From positions 1-64,000 of the forward strand of contig WEDG01011416.1 in the NCBI GenBank assembly GCA_017591395.1: a DNA stretch of 64,000 nt, read 5' to 3'. Within the stretch, counting starts at the first letter, position 1. Each line of letters opens with the position of its first letter. Positions 55,807 through 64,000 of this stretch are shown here, piece by piece. Source of the DNA: Schistocephalus solidus. Its lineage: Eukaryota; Platyhelminthes; Cestoda; Diphyllobothriidea; Diphyllobothriidae. Position numbers and translations under genes: made by a program. The notes under the pieces are model-generated. The model was not told where the DNA came from. It ran no database searches and saw only the letters and a list, made by a program, of their open reading frames with translations.

Positions 55807-55838
55807 CTCCTGAAAATACCTTAAAGAACGATCAGGAG
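55807..55838 (+). other. 3'-UTR hairpin of nested LINE
   Basis: CTCCTGA (55807-55813) pairs with TCAGGAG (55832-55838); TTTTTT lies before and TTTTTTTCACTG after. The same frame occurs at 59354-59414. LINE RTs often recognise such 3' stem-loops. Confidence 0.65.
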
Positions 55839-55903
55839 TTTTTTTCACTGTCAGCTGGACCCCCTACTGTATATATCCGTTTTGACCTTGCCTGTAAACT
55901 GAC

Positions 55904-55925
55904 AATAAATAAATAAATAAATAAA
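55904..55925 (+). repeat. (AATA)n 3' tail of nested LINE
   Basis: Five AATA units plus remainder directly before the host LINE resumes at ATGAAAGAATTACTG. Short 3' tandem tails instead of poly(A) are typical of RTE/CR1-type elements. Confidence 0.85.
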
Positions 55926-58140
55926 ATGAAAGAATTACTGAATTGGATAGACTGGAGCCCTGCACATGTACCTGACCCTAATGCTGCCTGGTTCTTCATT
56001 AGTAAATTTATTCACCAATTGGTAGAGAAATTCTGCCCACTTAAAAGGCGATCATGCGTCTCCCGACCCGAGTGGGTGACATCGGAAATAAAAAAAGGAA
56101 TCTCAAGAAGAAAAAGAAGACTGTGGAGAACATATGCCAGATATCAACAACCCGAACATTTTCCGCTTTTTAAGAAACAGCGAAATCGGTGTCGGAATCT
56201 TCTGAGAAAAAGAAAGATCAGCCTTTGAGTCAGAAATAGTTAAAGACGTACCAAGAAATTCGAAAAGGTTTTATGCTAACGTTAATAAGGCAAAACGAAA
56301 TCGCGACTGCATTCCTTGTCTTAAAGACAATCAGGGAAACAGGTTAACTGATAACTCTGATAAGACCTGCCTCTTATCCAATTTCTTTATGTCCGTGTAT
56401 ACCGAGGAACCATTTTTTGACGAGGATGAATACTACAGTACTGCCACATCTACAAACAAAATAAGCACGGTGTCGTTCCCAATGGACACAGTAAGAAAAA
56501 ATCTGAAACAGCTACAACCCACTAAATCACCTGGCCCAGATGGTATATCCGCAAAAGTTCTCAATGAACTCACAGAACAGCTGGCCTCTCCGCTCTCCAA
56601 GATATTTGAAAGTTCGATGGAGGCGGGGGCTCTGCCTACCGAGTGGAAGATAGCCAACATAACCCCCATCTATAAAGGAGGAGAGAGGACATCACCAAAC
56701 AGTTTCCGACCAGTCAGCCTCACAAGTATCTGTTGCAAAAATGATGGAGAAGATAATCAAAAACGGAACTGATGAGGCATCTTGAAGAGAATAACTTGCT
56801 TAGTTCATATCAACATGGATTTCGAAGTGGTCGATCCTGCCTCACAAACTTGCTCACATCCATGGAAAAGTTGGACAAAATCATTAGAAATGGGTTTTTC
56901 AGTCGATGCGGTCTACATTGACTTTAGCAAAGCCTTTGACAGGGTTCCACACAAACGTCTGATCTTTAAGCTCCGTCAAATGGGTGTGACTGGCAACCTA
57001 CTCAAATGGTTGGCCGACTTTCTCACAGACAGGTGCCAGCGTGTTTGTATCGGAGACACCAAGTCTCACTGGGAAACCGTTCACAGTGGAGTTCCGCAGG
57101 GCAGCGTTCTGGGTCCCATTTTGTTTCTGATATACGTAAACGACTGCCTGGATTGTCTGACGTGCGAGAAGGTAATGTTCGCTGACGATTTGAAGTTATG
57201 GAACTCGATTGAAAAACCGGAGGATGTGCGAAAATTAAAACAAAACTTAGATCGCTTGCAAGCATGGTGTGATGAGTGGCTAATGAACCTTAATCTTAAC
57301 AAATGCCAAATAATCCGACTGCGGTTTAGTTCCAGAAGGCTGATAAGATTTGAATACCAGTACTCCATCAGTGGTCACCAACTCCAGGAGGTAAACATTC
57401 TAAAGGACTTGGGTATATGGATAACACCAACTCTCAAACCATCGTCGCACTGTGCGAATATCGCAAAGAAAGCTGTGTGTATCTTAGACGCAATCAGGAG
57501 GTCCTTCTTCAATTTTGAAGGAGAGCTTTTTGGGCGCATGTTTGGAACATTTATCCGGCCGGTGTTGGAATATTGCGTTCAAGCGTGGCGCCCTTGGACG
57601 AAACATGACTACGCTCTGCTGGAGAAAGTTCAACGGAGGGCAACGAAACTAGTCAGCGGATTGGAATGCCTACCCTATGAGGGCCGCCTAGAAAGACTTA
57701 AAATTTTTCCTCTCTCTTATAGGCAATACAGAGGGGATATGATCTTAGTTTTCAAACTGGTCAGAGGAGTTGATTGTGCTCTTCAGATGGCCAACTTTTT
57801 TGAATTGGCAAACATTACAAGTCTCCGAGGTCACCAATACAAACTGAAAAAAAACACGCCAAACTTGAAGTGCGGGCCAACTTCTTTTCCCAACGGGTGA
57901 TTGACGAATGGAACAAACTGCCAGCCTCAGTTGTTCAGGCTGAAAGCATTGAAATGTTAAAAAGAAGACTTGATGCATTTTTACTTGATGAACATATAAT
58001 TAGTCGACAGCAATGATTGATATACTAAAACGACTATCGCCATGTAACATTTGCTTGTTTTGCTAGCGTCTATCTGTAAATAGGGTTTTCAAAGGCTCTG
58101 CCTATCTCCCTTATATATACTGAATTTTACTGAATTAAAT
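55926..58140 (+). mobile_element. CR1/jockey-like LINE, 3' half: reverse transcriptase
   Basis: Continues the element of 52.3-54.4 kb. 55926-56225 is the connector (ELLNWIDWSPAHVPDP, CPLKRRSC). 56389-56770 has KQLQPTKSPGPDGISAKVL and WKIANITPIYKGGERTSPN, NSFRPVSLTSI. 56782-57900 is a 372-codon open frame, the longest in the window: VDAVYIDFSKAFDRVPHKRL (motif A), VHSGVPQGSVLGPILFLIYV (B), EKVMFADDLKLWNS (C, FADD intact), then WLMNLNLNKCQIIRLRF and the C-terminal FIRPVLEYCVQAWRPWTKHD. It has a few frameshifts. The 3' end runs to ATTAAATACGTG near 58140. Copy decay is low compared with neighbours, so it is relatively young. Confidence 0.92.
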
Positions 58141-58144
58141 ACGT

Positions 58145-59430
58145 GTTTTCCTTCTCTAACTCTACGACCGAACGATGCCTAGAACATTCGGACTTAGACG
58201 CTCTTTCGGCGTGGATCTCCACATGGCTAATGGAGTTCTAACCTTCTAAGTGTCGCTACATGAGTTTTGGGCCTGTAAGGCCGCCAAAACCTCTTATTTT
58301 TGAAGGTTGCCATATGATTGAATGTTCCTCCATCAAAGACTTGGGATTAAGCTACACCAATTAATTAGATCTTTCTCCTCATGCCGATAGAGTTACGGCC
58401 ACAGCTGCTAAGATTTGCGGCTTTATTTCTGTTAATTTCATATCTTCCTGAAATTAAATTAAGACTTTATCGTGTGTTTGTACTTCCCATTCTTGAATTT
58501 TGCTGTACTTTTCTTCGGTTTAATGAACGAATCTAGCCGTTCGACATTTGAAAATGGCCAAAGACATTTCACAGAAAAACTCCTTTTTCCGACCCTTTCA
58601 AATACTTCCTACTCAACAACATGCCAGCTAACGAAGCTGCAATTTCTTTTGGTCAGGATACTGTAAAGCAGGCTTTTGTCTTCCCTTTCCGACTAAATAA
58701 TAGCTCAACTCTCCCCAAACTTTCTGTACTTACCCCCGTTAGTCTTCCTTATAACCTAAGAATCTCTGCACTAATTATACCACCCCCTGCATCCTCCACG
58801 TGTAAACGCTCTCTCTTCTTTGCTTCTAGGTATAGTTTTCTTTGGAATAACTTGCCAATTGAAATGAGGTCGTTTACTAGTCTATCTGCATTCAAGCGAA
58901 GACTGCACATTTATCTTAACACTGATTCTATTAATCTTTTATTTTCCTCATCATTTTCCCAGTAGCTTTCCCCATGACTCAGAGAAAAGGATCATCGGGA
59001 ATTTAAGTGACCCTCTTGAAACTATATTTTTGCTACCTCGAGTCGCCCATGAACTATGATGTCTCCTTATATCACCAGTCATCCAAACGATGAAGTCATT
59101 CGGGCGTACACATTCGGTGGTCCACATTCTAAACTTCTGCCGTTTCGTTAGATACTTACCATCATCAGAATTCAATTCTGGATCCTAAAATGCTGAGGAC
59201 TTAAGTTCATTGACGCATTTTCGTGAGATTTTGTTTCATACGCCCAAATGATCAATAAACGAATCACCTAGACGTTTCATTATCTCATTCTGAATTGCTA
59301 GTGCAGTATTACCCTACTCTACCTATGACCTTATTTTCCTAAGCAGTTTTTTTCTCCTACATTTTATTCGAAAATGGAGGCCTATTGAAATCTTCCTCCA
59401 TTTTTAGGTAGGAGTTTTTTCACTGCCTAT
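58145..59430 (+). mobile_element. LINE 3' fragment: RT C-terminus and UTR
   Basis: 58195-58360 encodes DALSAWISTWLMEF, MSFGPVRPPKPLIFEGCHMI and ECSSIKDLGLSY. 58621-58965 encodes SRYSFLWNNLPIEMRSFTSL and AFKRRLHIYL, the usual end of the RT protein. The UTR holds the stacked hairpin at 59354-59414. Same family as the fragment at 63640-64000, probably family A. Confidence 0.8.
59354..59414 (+). other. Stacked 3'-UTR hairpin of LINE
   Basis: Outer stem CTCCTAC / GTAGGAG (59354-59360, 59408-59414); inner stem AAAATGGAGG / CCTCCATTTT (59371-59380, 59396-59405), a perfect 10 bp. Preceded by TTTTTTT and followed by TTTTTTCACTG, as in the 55807 copy. Confidence 0.75.
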
Positions 59431-60030
59431 TTTTTTATAGTTCAGTACTAATTTCAAAACTTCGCTAACCGTGGATTTAGCAGGACAAGTTCTGTCTAAA
59501 TTTTAAAGTATTTGACCATTTTATCTGCACACATTGTCATAACTTTATTTCGTTACTTATGTTTGTTTAGACAGTGCCTTGCCGGTTCTTACCAAATATC
59601 AATTCTAAAAAAGTGTTTCTAGGAGCTATCTAATGGGACCAATTGCAGCTTCAGTATAGTAATGAAAAGCTGCGGTCCAAATGTTACTTGTCCGATCTGG
59701 TTTGCCTCGATGATTTCAGGGATTGTACGTCGCCATGCTTGATGATCCAAGGCAGCAGATTTTAAAGTTCATCCCATTCTCTCCACCAATGACTGAGACT
59801 GTATACTGAATGTGCAAGAATCCCTTCCATGTCTTGACTTACTTTTTCGAGTCATGTATTGAACTGACCCCTGTTTACCGCTTCCCATTGGGTAACGGTG
59901 CCTGATCAAGGGCAGTTAAACTGAGATTGTAAAATGAACGACAAAGAACGTACTTAAACCACATCGGTCATTTTTCTTAAAAATACTTGTGACGTTGTCG
60001 AAGTGATAACGAACTATTTCATTTGAGAAA
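59430..60030. other. No gene recognised between two LINEs
   Basis: About 600 bases with stops in all frames. The right part probably belongs to the 3' end of the minus-strand LINE that follows. Confidence 0.4.
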
Positions 60031-62190
60031 AAGTTGGTGTATTTAACTAGAAGAATGGTCCTCAAATGCTTTTTAACTTTCGTTCATCTTCCGCATGCAA
60101 AGTCCAGCATTCACAACCATCACGAAAGACCGATCCGACAGATGCATGGTACATGTGAAACTTTGTGTAGCTGTGGATGTTACTTTGGATCCATTGACAC
60201 TATCCAAGTCCTGAGAAAACACGATGATCCAAATCGATTCACGAATCAATGTCATCCTTACTCAACCCCTTTGGCAGCAGCCTTGCCTCGGTGTACTTGA
60301 AAATGTCTACTTCTTCGGGTTAACCACCATCATTTTCGACTGCTGCCTTCTCCTCGTCAGGAATACAATTTGAAAACATCTCAATCTTCCCAACATTTAT
60401 CGATGAACGGACCGATTTAGCGAGTTAATCACCCATGACACTATAGACTGCAGATCACCAAAACTTGGAGGGAGTAAGGCATAGCATTGGCGTAGTGGAG
60501 ATCAGTCAGTCTGAGTCCCTGTAAAAACTCAGTATTGTTATCTTCATGTAGAGACTTCCTGAGACTCCAGTCAATGGCGTAGTTAAACAGAATGGGCAAC
60601 AGTAGACAGCCTTGTCAAAAGGCAGACCGAATACCGAAACTTTGGGAAAAAATTGTTATGAAGCGGTAATAGGCCTTAATCATGGCGATAATTTTTATGG
60701 TATACAATTTAGTGCCATTATGCAATACAGGGCATCAAGATTGATGGAATCGAACGTGGCAGTTAAGTCCGAAAAACCACCGGTCGTTGGATATTGGAAG
60801 CTATGATTAAATTTAAGAAAACACGTCAGTTTAAATAGCTGGCACACACATTCACGCCTAGTATGAAATCTGGCTTGCTAGAGCCTCATTATAGACACAC
60901 TCAAAGCCTGGAATTGTCTGAGAAGAGCAACAGCATGATCTAAGTAGCTACGTGGTCATCCTAACAAGGTCAATAGCGAATGCACACGATTAAACCTCAG
61001 AAAATTTTATTCAACTTACGAGTGGTACGACCTTGGAACTCGTTACCAAGCGAGATGGTTACCGCCAACAGCATTTCTGATTTTAAAAGTAGGCTTGATT
61101 GCATGATATTTGACAAAAGACGACTCTCACATCATGATTACTTAACACATACCCTTTAAAATATTTTGGGCTCTACTTTTCGTCCACAAGGTTTCGCCTA
61201 TAACCGTGAAAACACATTCGAAGTTATGTCATGCTTCGAATCAAAATATTTTAAATGTGCACAATTTTATATTGACTGTACATATGCGATGATAACTTTA
61301 CATTTGTAGAGTCATCAAGGGCAATGCCTGTAACCCTTCAAAATATACAAATATACAACGCTGATTAGGCTTATGTCGTGTTCGTTTTAACACCTCATCT
61401 TATCTCCGTTCTTGACGATAGGCACAAGGATGCCTGAGCTCCAATCATCAGGAACGACCTCTTCTCTTCATTTTTGTTCAGTCACTTCATATAGCCAGGG
61501 CGCCAGCGAGTCGAACCAAGAATTTTAGTTTTCAGCGATTTTATATTCCTCTTTCGGTATCTTCTTGTTGCCCAGTCTTTTTTTGGCATCGGTGGTTTGT
61601 TCAGGAGGGAGGTCGCACAGCACTGCGTAAGTTTGAGAGAGCGGAGACCGCTTATAATGGGAACTAGGAGTGCCGGGTTCACTTTCGAACTTAAGAAGGT
61701 GCTCAAACTGCTCATGCAAACTGTAGAGGTTGGCCGAGTTGCCAGCAATAAAGCCACCATCCACGTTGCGAAAATTACTCGGCGCTTAGGGGTTATCGTA
61801 AACTTGATGGATAATTTGGTAGATTTCGTGTGTCACCGAAGTTTTAGACCTGTTTCATGGATGTCGCTATTTCAGCCCAATACTGTGTCCGGTCACCCAT
61901 AGTCAACTTTTAAATCATCTTTTGGAGTTGGCAGATGGCATCATCCTAACTAAATTTGGCTCAAGACGTCCAAGCAGAAAACTACAGTGTTGAAAAGGAG
62001 CCGTGAACACTGGAACAAGAGCTTTCTTAACCTGATGAGTTCGAGACAAAATACCAAAGGTCAGACTGATATAGCTCTTGATCCAGTGATCGTATCTCCC
62101 TTGCGAATACATCCTGGAAATCGCATCTTCACTTGCACTTGCAACTGCAGAATTCTTCCACTGATTCAGCCCTTGCGCCGGCACTAGTTG
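60030..62190 (-). mobile_element. LINE RT on minus strand, decayed (family B)
   Basis: Reading right to left: 61525-61764 encodes GGFIAGNSANLYSLHEQFEH; 61390-61510 gives FDSLAPWLYEVTEQK, REEVVPDDWSSGILVPIVKN, GDKMRC, the classic RT entry; 60640-60790 gives GFSDLTATFDSINLDALYCI, MALNCIP (motif A with Asp). Further C-terminal scraps reach 60030 (TLIRESIWIIVFSQDLDSVN). The stretch between 60800 and 61390 is disrupted. Stops and shifts throughout. Confidence 0.75.
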
Positions 62191-62344
62191 TTTCCAAGAA
62201 TTTCGCTGGGTACCATAGACTGATGTCTTCGTGAATTCATGTCAGTCGTTTCAAACAACATCCTGGAATTTGTGCCAACCAAAATTGTCAAGCCCTACGC
62301 TTCGGAATTCACCGTTCCTCACTGTACTTTTGCCACGACTAAAG

Positions 62345-63178
62345 AAATTGATCCTCTTCTAAACGAGGATATGAAATTCCTCCATTACTAAATGAAGATA
62401 AAACCTTCGTTCTCGAAGACTCTGACAAGGCAGAATTGTTTAGTGCGTTCTTTGCAAATCATCTTAAGATCGAATCTGAACCGGTTCCGACGTTTCAGGC
62501 ATCCTCATTCAATGTTATCTGCACCATTGATTGCTCCTCAGAACTAATTCGTAAGCAAATAATTCGTCTAAAATACTCACACTCGTCGGGGACTGACGGT
62601 ATTCCAAACTCAGTTATTAAGAGAGTGCCGAGCTTCCCCCGATTGCTTAGCCATATATTCTCAGTTTATCTTTTAAACGGATTCTTTCCTGACTCATGAA
62701 AGACATCTATTATTCTTCCTGTCTTCAAGTAAGGATCTCGTTCCACGTTAATAATTATCGAGGCGTTCACAAAACCCCGGCTCTAGCAAAACCTTTTGAA
62801 AAAATTATTTTTAATCAAATTCTTGACTTTTGCCTATAAAATAAGCTCTTAAGCGACTCGCAATATGGTTTTCTACCTGAGAGATCATGCGATTTGTATC
62901 ACTTAGCTTTTTTTAACCTCATCACTTCCCTTCGTAATGAGCAGCAGTCAGTGGTTGGGATCTACTTTGACCTGAGCAAAGCCTTTGAAAAGGAACCACA
63001 CAGACGTCTTCTGGTTAAACTGGAAGCCCTTGGCATCCGGCCTCCTCTCCTTGACTTCATTGGTTCCTACTTGTCTAACCGCAGCCAAAAGATCTTAGTA
63101 GGTAATAGCTATTCAACGCCTCAGCCAATCACGAGTGACATTTTTCGAGGCGCGGTTCTAGGTTCATACTGTATATAA
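62345..63178 (+). mobile_element. LINE RT fragment (family A), second copy
   Basis: 62436-62699 encodes LKYSHSSGTDGIPNSVIKRV and HIFSVYLLNGFFPDS; 62894-63178 encodes FNLITSLRNEQQSVVGIYFD, SKAFEKEPHRRLLVKLEALG and SNRSQKILVGNSY. These align block by block with the copy at 47904-48803. A stop and frameshift lie near 62697-62890. Homology stops just before the catalytic YADD, so this copy is dead. Confidence 0.85.
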
Positions 63179-63639
63179 ACGAAATAGATTTTTTAAGTTA
63201 TCTATTTCTTGTCTTAGATTGCTTATTTCCTGCTCCCTCCGTGAGAATATCTGTAGGAGTCTCAAACACCCCATACAAGTTTCATCTTCGTAAGCTACAT
63301 TAATTAAGCTTAATAAAGCGCAGCTCGTTTTTGAAAGCTAAGTGAAAGTTCTAATTTTTCAGGATTTCCTTATCCAAAGCTTAAATTACTCACTGATTTT
63401 TTGATAAAAACTTTGCACTTTTAACACTCTATCAACTGCTTATAGCTGTGGTGCTCGTCCACTTCTACAGGCGTGAACATTTAGAGTCAACGTTTTCAAG
63501 CGATATAGCCTCGATATTAGTCAGGTGGATTTGTTATACTAAGAAGTTTTCTCAAGCACGTATAAAGGTCCTTAGTTAAAATTTTGGAAAAAAACATTTG
63601 TCGCAGAATATTATTCGCCTGATTTTGTCCTAAATTTGA

Positions 63640-64000
63640 CCAAATTAAAGCGGGGACAGCAGTATTCTATGATAGGAAGAACAAACATGCGGTATAGGGT
63701 TAACTTTATTTCCCGAAGGAATAAATTATATGATATAAAACCACATATCTGTGCAGCCTTTGCAGAAATTCGATCTGCATGAGGCGATAATGCTAGCTTA
63801 TTCGTGTAACTAAGACCTAAGTCTCCTATAGTTGATCATTCTAAAAGTGTAATATTTTGAAATACTAGGGGTTCAGGAAGCTTGACGGGGCCAAAACACA
63901 TCAAACTACATTTGGATGGAGAAAATTCCATCTGCCAACTAGGGCTCTAACGTGAGAGCATAAGTAGATCAGTGTTGATTTTTATCAACGCAACTATTGG
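63640..64000 (-). mobile_element. LINE RT C-terminal fragment, runs off window
   Basis: On -: MEFSPSKCSLMCFGPVKLPE, LVFQNITLLEWSTIGDLGLS, YTNKLALSPHADRISAKAA, CGFISYNLFLREIKLTLYRM, FVLPIIEYCCPRFNL. It matches the + strand copy at 58200-58500 residue by residue, without its stops. It continues past 64000. Confidence 0.82.

Larger units (their letters stand above)
54487..55925 (+). mobile_element. Nested 5'-truncated LINE with (AATA)n tail
   Basis: Starts inside the RT palm: SSFGIGNKLLNLISSYLNDR, TQRVKISDVISNP, HVRSGVIQ, then MYADDLKS in a shifted frame. 54761-55285 is a 174-codon open frame with LGISYSSSLNLSEHCALIVS, NIRTSLYKMYVRPSLEYCSF and LSYQQRCELTSLDPLWLRRL, the LINE C-terminal domain. 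The 3' untranslated part carries the T-flanked hairpin at 55801-55845 and ends in AATA repeats (55904-55925). It splits the host LINE between endonuclease and RT. Confidence 0.87.

Overview
The window is eukaryotic nuclear DNA: two spliced, conserved animal genes lie in about 60 kb of interspersed repeats. The repeats are Penelope-like elements (PLEs), several LINE families, a tRNA-headed SINE and a BEL/Pao remnant. Splice sites are GT-AG and some introns exceed 3 kb. The protein and repeat signatures look like a parasitic flatworm, most likely a diphyllobothriidean (pseudophyllid) tapeworm. The phylum is fairly secure; the order is inferred from remembered repeat families.

0-10.2 kb: five internal coding exons of a proteasome activator PA28-gamma (PSME3/REG-gamma) homologue on +. 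Its start exon lies upstream of the window and its last short exon was not securely found. The introns (1.8-3.1 kb) hold SINE fragments, a 120-bp foldback, a PLE 3' end and two copies of a GC-rich repeat called here family 2.

10.2-40.5 kb: no convincing host gene. This stretch carries broken PLEs, both reverse transcriptase (RT) and GIY-YIG endonuclease pieces, at 11.0-11.7, 13.3-14.4, 15.9-16.5, 18.9-20.8, 22.0-23.4, 26.2-28.1 and 35.4-36.9 kb. It also has a BEL/Pao integrase fragment at 17.4 kb, a LINE RT at 33.3-34.6 kb, inverted SINE pairs at 26.8-27.2 and 36.9-37.3 kb, and a 634-bp tandem duplication of family 2 at 38.4-39.8 kb. Short hammerhead-ribozyme-like motifs, each followed by AATAAA, mark the PLE ends in two different sequence families.

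42.3-43.9 kb: cytosolic malate dehydrogenase (MDH1) on -, with two long coding exons, all active-site motifs, a downstream polyadenylation signal and a candidate three-codon first exon.

46.1-64 kb: a LINE graveyard of at least eight copies. One CR1/jockey-like element (about 52.3-58.1 kb) has ORF1, endonuclease and RT and is split by a nested, 5'-truncated second LINE ending in (AATA)n. Two LINE 3' ends share a hairpin flanked by T-runs.

PSME3 and MDH1 are unrelated housekeeping functions and only neighbours. Everything else is explained by repeat insertion, truncation, inversion and decay. Element borders are approximate, since no alignment could be run.
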